DNA of 64,000 nt from Riptortus pedestris (lineage: Eukaryota; Arthropoda; Insecta; Hemiptera; Alydidae). Position numbers and translations under genes: made by a program. Positions 11,383 through 22,187 of this stretch are shown one piece after another (the first letter of the stretch is position 1; the number at the start of each line of letters is the position of its first letter). Below the pieces are notes generated by a model. The model worked only from the letters and a program-made list of their open reading frames with translations. It had not been told where the DNA came from and did no database searches. The stretch is from positions 107,905,001 to 107,969,000 of the forward strand of contig CM032231.1 in the NCBI GenBank assembly GCA_019009955.1, read 5' to 3'.

Positions 11383-12950
11383 TTTTTAAGAGCTTTGTAA
11401 TTTTCCGAACAACTATAGGAGAAACTAGAAAAATTAAAAAAAAAACACCATAATAACTGACTTTTATTTTCCATATTTTACAGGATTATGAAGAAACGTT
11501 ATTCTACTTTTGAGTATATTAAATTTTGGCAAAATAATCTATCAATATAGTACTAATCAATCTTCCAATTAACGTGTTTTCCCCTTCCCAATATTATATT
11601 TTTTCATCACGAAATAAGAAGCTGTGTTTTATGTATGTTTATAAGATGTATTTAATTTGATTTATTATAATTGTTCGTAATATTAAGGCTTGAAACAGTG
11701 AGGAACCTCAAAAGTTCTCTGCATGAATAAAATAGATAATAAGTAGAAGGTGTAGAGATAATGTTTTTACGATAACCTCTGACCTAACTATAAAAAAAAA
11801 AAATTTACACAGGAAATGTCTTTGGGTTTCCGCTAGGTATTTCACTACTCAAAAGAGATAAATGTTTACAGTTTTGGGAAGCATCTCTGTTTAGCGATAT
11901 CTTCTTGTTTACTTACTTTTTGATACTATTTAGATTAATAGAAAAAGGACTTATAAATATGAAGGGAAAATATTTGATAAAATATAATCTCCCATATATT
12001 CTAACCAGATTCGATTATAAATTGACTGCACGAGTCTTGCGGAGGAAGTAGAACGTTATGGGAACAACAGGATAAACTGTGTTGGTTCTATGGAGTTTAT
12101 TTCATAAATATTTCTAAGAACAATTACAGTTCATTGAAATAACCCTACCCCTCCACTTTTCTTACATTAATAGAGAACTCCTTAATTTATTAAATCACCA
12201 AAATTGGAAGGTGTTTTTACAATGGCTATTGAGAAGCTTAAAACTTTGTTTGATTCGAATGAAATAACTATGTCATAGAAGGAGAGTTTTGCTTCTAGTC
12301 TGAAGACTGTTGGTTCCTTGGGAATATCGAGTAACAACACCCTGCCTTTTCGGAGTTTCTAAACTTTCGTTTCGAGTGTTAGGAACACGCCCACTTGTGG
12401 ATAACAAAAGGGTTAGTATTATTAAAGTTCTAACCTCCTTGGAGGATTCATATAATAAGGTAACATAGGACGGAGACAGTTGTTTCAATTGGCCCTTCAA
12501 CTTCTCTCCGCCCTTCATACCAATTTCATCTTTCTTTCTTTTTATTTTTCTTCTGTGGCTGTAGGTATACCTTGGCTAGCCAAAATATGAATAGAAAAAA
12601 AAGAAAAAATATTTTGTCTCAACAATCCTTAAAAAGTGAGAGTCTTCCAAGCTTTTAGGTAATTTTTCTAAAGAGATTCCTGCTATTAATTTTTTAAATA
12701 TGAAAAACGTTATTTCCATCCAAACTTATTTTGATTGGCATTTAGCGTTATGGAATTCTAAAAGTTAATTAGATTGTAACCGAAATTGATATTTAAAAGT
12801 AATATGTCGTTAGTATAAAGACAACATTTGTTAATGACAAACTACGTGCAGTAGGAGGACATTTGTAAATGCAGAAAATAAATAAAAAAAAAAAACTCAA
12901 ATAATGTCTGTTATTAAATGAGCCCCATCAACATATTGTACATAATAATA
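11383..12950. other. AT-rich spacer
   Basis: Short frames only. A minus-strand frame at 12273-12518 and a + strand frame from the ATG at 12221 show no recognisable domain. TAG|GTATAC after a pyrimidine tract near 12564 is a weak splice-like site. Confidence 0.35.
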
Positions 12951-13129
12951 TTTTCATTATACTGCACGCAAAGCATGTGTTTTCAATATCCAGTTTGAGT
13001 ACGCAAAGTAGCTATTTTCCGTCCTAGGAAGCAAAGTAAAACAGATGTTTTGGAAAACTTACTCTTGGTTATCTTATGTTATTGAGCGATTTCAGTTCAG
13101 AGGTAACCTGTGTTTACTATTTCAATACA

Positions 13130-13457
13130 ATGTCGGGAGCTCAAGATCATCTTGAAATACCGGAAGTTATTTTAGAAGAAGCACGGAAAGCAAGTTGAAG
13201 TTTCTAGGAAACTGTTTGGGCGTGCACCCAAGAACGGCTGTGGCGAGTCAGTTAATTTACCCAAAAATTATCATAATGTTGCTGTTCAAGAAAATGAAGA
13301 CTATTTCACGGTAGACGACCTTTTTAGAGATGATTCTGAATTTGTAGAATGTATGGCAAACCGAACTTTATCAGGAATCGAAAAAACATTACCCAATAAA
13401 TGTCTAAATATATCTAATAATAACAATTGTTCAATTAATATAAATTTTAATATGTAA
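13130..13457 (+). pseudogene. Small unidentified ORF of the palindromic element (frameshifted)
   Basis: ATG at 13130 gives MSGAQDHLEIPEVILEEARK, then a stop at 13196-13198. Shifting frame by one base there restores reading as VEVSRKLFGRAPKNGCG, followed by an acidic segment (DYFTVDDLFRDDSEF) and the tail NNNNCSININFNM, stop at 13455-13457: about 109 residues with a single frameshift. The head motif xExILxEAxxAxS recurs at 41965-42018 and the tail (NNNQNCTINVNVNL) at 41365-41415, which argues for a once-functional protein shared by the family. Function not recognised from sequence. I recall Asn/Ile-rich Cys-Thr-Ile-Asn tails and ILEEA heads in some invertebrate tyrosine-recombinase-like proteins, but no catalytic residues are visible here. 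Confidence 0.55.
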
Positions 13458-13541
13458 CAACTGTCTAAATTTGATTTGTGTTACTTTATAAAAATGAATC
13501 AATTATAACTGAAATGGATATTTTTTTTTACTATGTTTGAG

Positions 13542-13692
13542 CAGTATAATGAAAAGTAATTTTCATTACACGTACGAAAAGTGGCTTTCGGTGCTTGGCC
13601 AAATTTCCGAGCTTGGCTGCGCCTCGCTCTTAAAACTAGGCCTCGCACCGAAAACGCCCACTTTGCGTCCTAGTAATGAAAATAACTATTAT
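13542..13692. repeat. Imperfect palindrome (150 bp) of the small-ORF element
   Basis: Arms pair CAGTATAATGAAAA with the complementary phrase at the far end, CGTACGAAAAGTGG with CCCACTTTGCGTCC, and TTTCGGTGC with GCACCGAAAA, around a centre containing CTTGGCTGCGCCTCGCTC. Should fold into a long stem. Confidence 0.8.
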
Positions 13693-13810
13693 TTTATAAA
13701 AGCTATGGCATATGCTTTCTGTTGCTGTAATTTTTTTTCCGGTAACTCAGCTGAGACGGGATTTATCACTATTTTTTAATTTTTAGTCCTGAATGCGATC
13801 TTACTTCAAC

Positions 13811-13990
13811 TATTATTATTATTTATTAACGTCCACTTTTTTGCAACTGAGGCTAATTGGGACGGGTTATCTAAAGGTTACCACCCTTTTCTAGCAAGGG
13901 TGGGACTTAGGATGTTATTTAATGAATTTCGCCACTAAATAATTTCCTTTGCCCAGGCGAGAATCGAACTCCTCAGTCCAGGTTTGCCTG
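13811..13990 (-). mobile_element. tRNA-derived SINE
   Basis: Complement carries the pol III B box (GAGTTCGATTCTCGCCTGG), the body phrase AGTGGCGAAATTCATTAAAT, CCCACCC..GCTAGAAAAGGG, GGTAACC.., and GTGGACGTTAATAAATAAT with an (AAT)n tail at the + strand left side. Same family as the copies at 40089 and 49437. Confidence 0.85.
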
Positions 13991-14285
13991 CCTTTTGTAA
14001 AGAACTAAAATATCTTGAAATTTATTAAGCGCGCCGAAAATATTATTAATTGTTTACCGCAGAAAACTAGTAAGGGATAAACACGGAATTATATGTCTTA
14101 AGACTACTTTATATTTCTACTAAGAAATATATCTGTTCTATAATGGAGGAGGGACTGAATTTCGAATTTCATGGAAATATTGTAAATGTTTCAAGGACGT
14201 TTTTGCAAAATAGGTTGAGGGTACTATGTTTGTTTTGCGATGCAAAGTAAACTCCCTTGTTCAAGTTGTTCTTCTTGAACTCATG
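13991..14285. other. Short AT-rich spacer
   Basis: Nothing recognised. It ends at the TTAA target of the piggyBac element. Confidence 0.4.
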
Positions 14286-14289
14286 ATTA

Positions 14290-14312
14290 ACCCGCCAGCG
14301 GGCGCGCTGTTG
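14290..14312 (+). repeat. piggyBac left terminal inverted repeat
   Basis: CCCGCCAGCGGGCGCGCTG..., matching 16979-17001 in inverted orientation with one mismatch over the first 18 bases. Confidence 0.9.
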
Positions 14313-14563
14313 TATAAAGTGCTACAGTCCCAGGAAAAATGATCCCTCGTCCCTCGCAGGAATATTTGGGGCTTACCCATTTAGCTAATCCTTCCCAACA
14401 CTCCCCACCACACAATGAATGGGTCATTCGGCGGAAAATCCCAACGGTTCAGTTTGTTTTGCACTTTCAAGGAGAGAAAGTCGTCTTGTAGCACTTAGTA
14501 CAACGTGCGCCCTCTCGTGCATCAACATTTGTTCCTCGACTTCTACTGTGGATTTCTTTCATA

Positions 14564-16354
14564 ATGTAAGTATCAATGTCCTATAAAATTATTGTTCTTT
14601 ATATTTTTTTTAATTATATAATGTTACGAACTTGTATTTAAACAATTATTTTTTTTAAAAAAGGTCAAGGGAAATAATCAGGGACGAGGATATTCCTAGG
14701 ATTCTCCAAGAGCTCCAAGACCTCTCGGATCAGGAAAAGCATGAGGAACCCCCAGAGCTTCTGGAACACGACAGTGACTTCAGTGATGAAGAAGACAACA
14801 ATAGCGAACACGATAGTGAGAGTGAACAGGACGCGAGTGATTGTGAACCAAGTGGAAATTTTGAAGAGAAACCTTTCAAAGGTAAAGGCAAACTTTCAAA
14901 ATGGCAGAAATATCCAATATCAAAGCGTTCTAAAACTAAATCTAAAAACGTTGTGAAATGCAAACCGGGCCCAAAAAATATTTCGGACGATGTAAAATCT
15001 CTGTTTGATTTCTTTAAATTATTTTTTGATGTAAATATTCTTCAAGAAATTTTACGAAGTATCAACCTCTGCATAGACAACATTAGGTCAAAATTTACGA
15101 GGGTCTCGCAATTGTTTACCCACTTGAGATAGAAGAATTGTATGCAATTATAGGGGCATTGTATTTCATAGGCAATAAAAAGTGATTTCCAAAATGAATG
15201 TCTCGGAGTTGTGGGGCTACCGACGGAACTGGATTTGAAATATTGCGAGCTGTTATGAGTGCTAAAAGATTTTTGTTTTTACTCAGGAAATATGCGATTT
15301 GACGACCTTACAACCAGGGTTAATTCGCAGAGCACAAGACAAGTGGGCACCCACTTAGATATGTTTTTGATTGTTTTGTTAAAAAAATTGCACCACATAT
15401 TATGAAAAACGGGCCAATACGTTACAATAGATGAAATGCTTCATTCATTTAGAGGCAGGTGTTTTTTTTATACAATATATACCAAGTAAGCAGCAAAATT
15501 TGGACTGTAAATGTTTGCAGTTTGTGACTCAAGTGTTTATTACTGTAATAATTTGGAAAATTTATTGCGGACAACAACCAGAAGGCCCATTCAAAGTTTC
15601 TAACACACCTTTAGAAATAGTTTTTAAAACGCCTGATTGTGCCTCTTGAAGACTCTAATAGGAATATAACAACAGATCAACTGGTACACAAGCATTCAAT
15701 TAGGAGAGTACCTCAAATCGAAAAAAAACCTTACCCTCATTGGAACAATCAAAAAGAATAAGAGATAGATACCTGCTGAATTTTTACCATAAACAAAAAA
15801 TAATCCTATCGGGAGGAGCTCTTTCTTTTTGGTTTTTCAAAAACATAAAACATTGGTAACTTATGCAACAAGAAGAAATAAAATCTGTTGTATTATTATC
15901 GACGATGCATGACGATAATACAATTCTGATCAGGCAACCGGGTTAAACCTGAAATAATTATTGATTACAAATAAAACAAAAGGAGGAGTGGATACGAATG
16001 CGCATATTCTGCGACACACAGAAGAAACATTTGCAAAGCCCACTAATACGCCCCAAAACATATTTTTGAAAACGTTAGGGATGGAGCTGATGAAAGCTCA
16101 ATTATGCAAAAGAGTGAAAATTCAAACATTGCCTCTAGATATAGGTCATTTTCTTCGAAAACAACGGTGCGGGTCACCGGAACCACAATGCTCAGAAACG
16201 CCACCTCAAAAAAAAGAAGAAAGGAACCTGTCATGTATGTGGAAGGAAAACACAATACTTCAACCACCATCACTTGCGACGTCTGCCATAAATTTGCATG
16301 TAAAAAAAAACATATAAAAAATACAGTGGTTTGTTTAATCATGTGCCGCTCCTA
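14564..16354 (+). pseudogene. piggyBac transposase (DDD DDE-superfamily), broken by stops and frameshifts
   Basis: The likely start codon is split: AT at 14564-14565, intron 14566-14663 (GTAAGT...AAAAAAG), then G at 14664, giving MSREIIRDEDIPRILQEL. From 14664 the frame is open for about 156 codons: an acidic N-terminal region (EHDSDFSDEEDNNSEHDSES), a basic stretch, then GPKNISDDVKSLFDFFKLFF, the start of the piggyBac domain; stop near 15129. Beyond it, other frames hold family motifs: TIDEMLHSFRGRC (15424-15462, first catalytic Asp), YIPSKQ, VVLLSTMHDD (about 15880-15912), PEIIIDY then NKTKGGVDT (15950-15999, third catalytic Asp region), and a C-terminal CDVCHKFACKKKH cysteine-rich end (16273-16311) that in relatives binds the terminal repeats. 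Several frameshifts and stops make it inactive. Confidence 0.9.
14566..14663 (+). other. Putative 98-bp intron splitting the transposase start codon
   Basis: Donor GTAAGT at 14566, T-rich tract, acceptor AG at 14662-14663. Joining AT with G restores ATG in frame with the 156-codon open region. Inferred from sequence alone. Confidence 0.55.
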
Positions 16355-16978
16355 ACGTGAGTGAGGATAGCGTAATAAAAAAGAAGTAATTGTACGATGC
16401 CACTAATATTATATTGTATGGACGCCAATTTATTTATGCCAACTTTTTAATATTATTTTTATTTATTGCAACAATTTTTTTGTATAATCTTTACATTATA
16501 TTTATTTGAATTAAATTAATTAGTTTGTTATTTTGATGTTTATATAAATGGAGGTTTAATTTACTGTTAATAGATAATTATGGACTCGAAGATAAAAAAT
16601 GAAATAGAATATTAAATATGAACATTTCATTTGTATTTTTTCATATTAGATAAACTGTTTTAAAAAATCTCTAATCTAAAAATAAATAACTGAGTAAAAT
16701 ACTAGAACTAAATTTATGTAAATATAACTAATAAATTTATATTATAATTATTATAAAATTATAAATAACTAATAAAATTCCTATGCATAACTGAAAATAT
16801 TTTATTTATTCCATACATCTATAAAAATAAAATATATCTTAAAATGCTATTAAAACACTGTATAATCGAAGAATTGAAAGTATAAAGTAAAATGAATACA
16901 TACCCAAAGATCTGAATAAGGGAAAATAGAAAAATTGATTGTAGCACAAAGTACTACACGCGCCCGCTCGCGTCATAG

Positions 16979-17001
16979 AAAAGAGCGCGCCCGCTCGCGG
17001 G
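16979..17001 (-). repeat. piggyBac right terminal inverted repeat
   Basis: GAGCGCGCCCGCTCGCGGG before TTAA. A second CGCGCCCGCTCGCG copy lies about 30 bp inside (16958-16972), so this end carries a tandem subterminal repeat. Confidence 0.9.
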
Positions 17002-17005
17002 TTAA

Positions 17006-17765
17006 ACGCTGGGGAAACGAATAGGCGTCAAATATCAAAGCAATTTATCGCACAGTTAAATAAAATTTAGTTTTCAACTTCCAGAATGAAATAATAAAAC
17101 ATGGTTTGTAGCATATGAGCTACCACTTACCAGCATCGAATGCCAAGAGTAAATATAGAACTTCAATAAAAATCAAAATTATTTTAATATTTTATTGTTA
17201 TTAAAAACTAAACAAAAATAATGTAAAAGCATTTTTAACTTTTACTTCTAATTATAAAAGCGGACTCTTGGTAACTGTGTTGACTGTAATATACAACAAA
17301 AATATTTTTCACCAATTTTGATGGAAACAGGAGATGATAAAATATAAAAGCCACTGAGAGATATAAGATGGTTGTTGAATACCCGTCTCAAGTTTCTCTT
17401 TATAACAGTAATGATCAGAAACTTTTGAGCAGACTAATGAAAAGGTTAGCTCCCCCTGAACCATGTAATCAATTTTAGTCCATCCGGAGTCAGCATTCCA
17501 TCATTTTGGTATGTCCAAATTCCAACTCATCAGCCATTCTAAATCCATTATTACTAATGTTTAAGCTAGAATATGAGGTTCTAAACAGTTGGGAAGCAGT
17601 ATATGTTTTAGTTCTGCAGTCCTTCAGAAAGTTTAAACCCCAAGTTTTTTTTTTTTTTACGTAAGTCTAAAAATATGGGCTATTGTGGAATATTGGAAGA
17701 GCTTGCTGTGGTGGCGGTATTGAGCTTTGAAAGGCTGAACGAAACACATTATGTATACAGAAAAA
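17006..17765. other. AT-rich spacer
   Basis: T13 run near 17647; no gene or element end recognised. Confidence 0.35.
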
Positions 17766-18203
17766 GTCCGTCCCGCAGGGGCTGCGTAAACTAAGCAGAT
17801 TTCCCACATGTAGTTTTACAATAGAGAAATTTCACGAGAGCCGAAGAGTTAAGAAAACGGCCGACCTAGCTTTTGGCGGGAAATCCACTCTCATCCGTTA
17901 TCTGCCGCGATTTCATAAAATTGCAAATATCTCGGTTAATATGCAAGATAGAGAATAAATGTATATAACAATATTTATAGTAAATTGAATTTGCAATAAG
18001 ATTGATTCTATACAATTTTTCGATCCAACGTATACTAACGGAAATATTTCAAATTTTAGAAAATCCTCCCCTCTAACCCCCCCTCCCACTGGTTCGATTT
18101 CAGCCATTAACGAACTTGATCTTTCTTTTTACATGAAACGACGAAATATCGCGTTTGGTAACTATCAAAAAAAAATTTCGACCGCTATAGAGCGTTTTAA
18201 CAC

Positions 18204-18271
<68 letters not shown>

Positions 18272-18387
18272 TTTTGAACGGACCTCATTTTCGTCATCTC
18301 GATCGATGGACATTTGAAGAAAAATGTCGAAAATTCCGTCATGAGTACAACCTCAATAGCTGATTTCCCTTAAGGGAAATCTGCTAA
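17766..18387 (-). mobile_element. HINE, complete short copy
   Basis: Both ends present (GTCCGTCCCGCAGGGG ... TTTCCCTTAAGGGAAATC TGCTAA), with opposed AATATCTCGGTTAATAT and ATACTAACGGAAATATT motifs and (TA)n at 18207-18267. Confidence 0.92.
18207..18267. repeat. (TA)n microsatellite inside HINE
   Basis: About 30 TA units at the usual position. Confidence 0.95.
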
Positions 18388-19275
18388 AATTAAACAGAAC
18401 CATAGTTTTTCCTATGAAAAACTCAATGTTTCAGATCCATTGCAATGTAAATTGTTCTTAATAAATCGCCTTGGTAACACTATTTTAAAAAACCCAGTAA
18501 TTGTAAATTCCATTCCATTTCAAGAAGTTAGAGAATGTGTTCTTTAGGAAGGATTACAAAGACAAATGGCTCATAAATCATGTTTGACATGTAAAGGAAC
18601 CAAGAACTGATCTGAATGTAACACTAAAGGAACACCAGAGCCGTCAAATGTATGAATGTAACAGTAATGAACTTCTCAAGCTGAATGAATATTAAATACT
18701 CTCATCAAAGCCTCTGGAGCTTGATAGCTTCACAAATAATATAGTGGTTCACACTAGACACTTGAATGACATATTACAGCGAAAGCCAGAACTTCTCCGG
18801 AAACAGTTTTAAGCGCGGAACTGATTTATCTATATTAGAAGCGAACAGCGGGAAGTTAAAGTTGAAACATGGATATATCTCTTGCCACTGACATATGAAA
18901 CAATCTATTCCAGGTTGTATGCAAACAGCCAAACTCTGTTAAAAATTTACCTCCCTCCGCTACACTCACTTGTCAGGTTTCAACCATTTACGAAGATAGC
19001 ATCTAGTTTAACACGGAATGTTTAAAAAAGAATTTGTTGAACGTTCAAATAAACTTCTAAGTTGTACTTTTAACCCGACTTAAAAAAAAAAAATGTTTTT
19101 ATTTGTCCTCCATATGAAATGACAAAATTAAGGTCCATCCATATTTACATGTATGTTGGCCAATTACGAGTAATGCTCACTTTTCTAATGTTTCGTGTAA
19201 AACTTTAGTTCTTATATCAATCGCTTCAAGTTCAAAAAGAGTTAAAATCGAATATTCTAGATATTTCCGTTAACA
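18388..19275. other. Spacer, unassigned
   Basis: Slightly less AT-rich from 18540 to 18830, but frames are short and unrecognised. Could be an old retroelement fragment; I cannot support it. Confidence 0.3.
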
Positions 19276-19793
19276 TTTTAGCAGATTTCAGCTATTGAGG
19301 TCGTACTTATGACGCGATTTTTGAAAATTTTGAGGTCCGTTATATTAATTATTTGTCTGTTAACGCTCTAGCGGACGCAATTTTTGTATGATCGTTACCA
19401 AACTCGATATTTATTTGTTTTATGTAAAAAGAAAGATCAAGTTCATTAATGGCTGAAATCGAACCCATGGGAGGGGGGGTTACAGAGGGGATTTTCGAAA
19501 ATTCGAAATATCTCCGTTACCATACGTCGGATCAAAAAATTGTATAGAACTAATCATATTGCAAATTAAATTTACTATAAATATTGTTCCATACATTTAT
19601 TCTCTATCTTGAATATTAACCGAGATATTTGCATTTTTATTAAATTTGTGCCGATAACGGATGACAACGGGTTTCCCGCCAAAAGTTAGTTCGGCCCTTT
19701 GCCACAACTGTTCGGCTCTCGTATGGAGATTTCTCTATTGTATAACTTCACGTGGGAAATCTGCTTAGTTTACGCAGCCCCTGCGTGACGGAC
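19276..19793 (+). mobile_element. HINE copy lacking the (TA)n tract
   Basis: TTTTAGCAGATTTCAGC start with the palindrome deleted, then TATATTAATTATTTGTCTG where the microsatellite should be, and an intact 3' end with hairpin and GACGGACTTTT. Confidence 0.9.
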
Positions 19794-19860
19794 TTTTGAT
19801 TATACAAATCATGTTCAAAATGTGATATTCTAATATATATTTTTTTTATATTAAAAAATA

Positions 19861-20383
19861 TTTTAGCAGATTTCCCTTAATGGAAATCAGCTATTGAGGT
19901 CCTACTCATGACGCGATTTTCGAAAAATTTCTTCAAATGTCCATCGATCCTACCCAGGAGATTACGAAATTGAGGTCCGTTTTATTAATTATTTGTCTGT
20001 TAACGCTCTAGCGGACGTAATTTTTGTTTGATCGTTACCAAACTCGATATTTAATCGTTTTATGTAAAAAGAAAAATCAAGGTCATTAATGGCTGAAATC
20101 GAACCCGTGGGAGGGGGGTTACAGGGGGGATTTTCGAAAATTCAAAACATCTCCGTTATTATGCGTCAGATCGAAAAAGTGTATTGATCCAATCTTATTG
20201 CAAATTAAATGTTCTATTCGGGACTTTCGCCGAAAGCTAGTTCGGCCGTTTCCGTAACTGTTCGGCTCTCGTGAAATTGGTTTTGAGACTCGTTACTACT
20301 ACTATTATTAGCAGGCAGATTTCTCTAATGTAAAAATTCACGTGGGAAATCTGCTTAGTTTTCGCAGCCCCTGATTAACGGAC
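19861..20383 (+). mobile_element. HINE copy lacking the (TA)n tract, second of a pair
   Basis: Complete 5' end (TTAGCAGATTTCCCTTAATG). The microsatellite is replaced by TTATTAATTATTTGTCTG, as in the copy 70 bp upstream, so the two belong to one sublineage. The 3' end is mutated (CTGATTAACGGAC). A 3' interior segment is deleted around 20215. Confidence 0.88.
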
Positions 20384-20399
20384 GTTTTCTCTAATTCCT

Positions 20400-20520
20400 C
20401 CAAAGATTCTGGGCGGTAGAGGAACCAATTAATCAGGAACCAGAATTATCCTCTGAAATACTTGTAGAGGACAAGGCTTTTTTGGTCCTGATTTTTCACT
20501 AACATGAAAATTAGGCCAGT
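20400..20520. mobile_element. Penelope-like terminal remnant, head-to-head
   Basis: GGTAGAGGAACCAATTAATC is the complement of the right end of the 20.68-24.71 kb element, and CTTGTAGAGGACAAGGC followed by TTTTTTGGTCCTGAT is its other orientation, so two opposed tips lie together with the body lost. Confidence 0.55.
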
Positions 20521-20669
20521 TATTTGGATCATTCAAACTTTGTTCATGAAAGCCCACTTATAGTCATGATGAATTTTAAACCAAGCTTAAATAAAATTCA
20601 AGTATTTTTTCATTTAGCATTTTCTTGGAGCCATGTAGGATAAATGGATGGATTTAGGTATGCCATAAT

Positions 20670-20681
20670 AAGTATTTCCTA
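20670..20681 (+). repeat. Target-site duplication of Penelope-like element (left)
   Basis: AAGTATTTCCTA, identical to 24709-24720. Confidence 0.85.
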
Positions 20682-20702
20682 TGATCAGGATCAATAAATA
20701 AA

Positions 20703-21263
20703 GTCCGTCACGCAGGGGCTGCGTAAACTAAGCAGATTTCCCACGTGAAGTTTTACAATAGAGAAATCTGCCTAATAACAACTGTAGTAGTAAGAAACCT
20801 CTAAACCTAAAAAACATTATTTAGGGCAAAATAACCCAGTAGTTTCTAGCCCAAAAAACAGTTAACCTAACCTCTAAACCTATTCACGAGGGACAGTTAT
20901 GGAAACGGCCGCCAGAGCTCTCGTCGGAAACTCCGAACATAGCCTATTGGTGACACGCAGAATACAAATGCAAATATCTCGGTTAATATTCAAGATAGAG
21001 AATTAATGTATAGAACATTATTTATAGTAAACTTAATTTGCAATAAGATTGGTTCTATACAATCTTTTGATCCGACGTATAGTATCGGAGATATTTTGAA
21101 TTTTCGAAAATCCTCCCCTCTAAACCCCCCCTCCCACTGGTCCGATTTCAGCCATTAACGAACTTGATCTGTCTTTTTACATAAAACGGTTTAAATATCG
21201 AGTTTCGTAACGATCAAACAAAAATTGCGACCGCTAGAGCGTTAACAGACAAATATATATATA

Positions 21264-21319
<56 letters not shown>

Positions 21320-21444
21320 ATTTTGAACGGACCTCATTTTCGTCATCTCCTGGGTAGGATCGATGGACATTTGAAGAAAATTTTCGAAAATCGCGTCATG
21401 AGTACGACCTCAATAGCTGATTTCCCTTAAGGGAAATCTGCTAA
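20703..21444 (-). mobile_element. HINE nested in the Penelope left arm
   Basis: Complete copy (GTCCGTCACGCAGGGG ... GGGAAATCTGCTAA). Upstream TGATCAGGATCAATAA (20682-20697) and downstream AAGGCCAAGTCCTC (21445 on) are contiguous in the complement of the Penelope right arm (24645-24663), so the HINE entered after the Penelope arm was in place. Two TA tracts (21255-21271 and 21271-21319) are broken by TTA interruptions. Confidence 0.93.
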
Positions 21445-22187
21445 AAGGCCAAGTCCTCTACTGTTTTTAATATAATGCAGAGTGCACTTTCGGAGTCAAG
21501 GCTCCATCCTCAGTGCCTGCTGACAAACACAAACCTCGAGTTAATTTAACATTCACAGCATAGCCAAAGGCAAAATAAACAACAGTCATAAAAACAAACA
21601 CAATATAAATAGTAAAAACAATGTTAATTCTTAAAACTAGTCAACTAATAAAAATATAAAATCTAATCACTAGTCACCTACTAAAAATTAAAGTCAAAAC
21701 AATAAATAAATTAATAACAAGTTCAATAATAAAAGCAAACAACGATAAGCATATGTCAAAAACTATAAATAAAATTAAAAACTAAAAAACTACCTAAATT
21801 TCAGATTTATATGGAAAAATATATCACAGTGGGTCACCTCTGAAAAAACCACCCAGAGGAACTGTAAGAGACATCTAAAAAATAAACAAAAACCCCCATA
21901 CTAATAATAGAGAGAAGATGAAGGAGGTACCTGATTAAAGCTGCGTTGCATGGACCACGACCGCCGGGCGACTAAACCTCTGCCCCCGTAGAGAAGACAG
22001 GGCCCAGTCACCGACATGTCGCAGCCTTACCGCCTCCTCCTTCTTATTAATATTCCTATCTCCATTCGCCTGTCTGTCCAGCCTTATATGCAGCCCCTCA
22101 GCCGTATTTAATCTTTTGCCCTTCTTCTCCTCAGTACACAGCAATTGATACACTTTATGGTTGGACATGTCATAGCCCCTCTTTTCT
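21445..22187 (-). repeat. Penelope-like inverted arm (left)
   Basis: Inverted counterpart of 23911-24650. It includes the C-terminal codons of the Penelope protein (stop near 21935) and a roughly 490-bp 3' untranslated part with the hammerhead-like motif. Confidence 0.93.
21473..21513 (-). ncRNA. Hammerhead-like ribozyme motif in left Penelope arm
   Basis: On the minus strand: CTGAGGA (CUGANGA core), stem II GGAG/CTCC with loop CCTTGA, GAAA, then stem III AGTGCA/TGCATT closed by three bases (variant of the right-arm copy) and A at the NUH cleavage position. Sequence and spacing fit the minimal hammerheads known in Penelope elements; a helix I partner is not obvious. Confidence 0.6.

Larger units (their letters stand above)
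12951..13692 (+). mobile_element. Unnamed small-ORF element with palindromic 3' module, copy A
   Basis: Left end TTTTCATTATACTGCACG, followed by ACATGTGT-like and GAGTACGCAAAGT phrases; a small ORF (13130-13457); then a 150-bp imperfect palindrome from CAGTATAATGAAAAG (13542) to TAATGAAAATAAC, with the central phrase GCGCCTCGCTC. Two further copies at 41130-42268 share the left end, ORF pieces and palindrome in the same order, so this is a genuine repeat family. I do not recognise it by name; a Crypton-like tyrosine-recombinase relic is a possibility (see findings). Confidence 0.7.
14286..17005 (+). mobile_element. piggyBac-like DNA transposon, full-length but decayed
   Basis: Bounded by TTAA at 14286-14289 and 17002-17005. 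Terminal inverted repeats CCCGCCAGCGGGCGCGCT (left) and, on the other strand, CCCGCGAGCGGGCGCGCT. Element length 2712 bp. Subterminal copies of a TAGCAC-TTAGTAC-type motif followed by GYGCGCCC recur near 14490 and 16943, and near the left end as AAAGTGCTAC in reverse. TTAA duplication, CCC-starting inverted repeats and the transposase relic inside define piggyBac. Confidence 0.93.

Noticed and set aside
12525..12570. Second recursive splice site (pyrimidine tract, TAG|GTATAC)
   Set aside because: Donor half departs from GTAAGT/GTGAGT, and purines (GTGGCTG) interrupt the tract before the AG.
16043..16342. 99-codon minus-strand frame
   Set aside because: Antisense shadow of the piggyBac transposase C-terminus.
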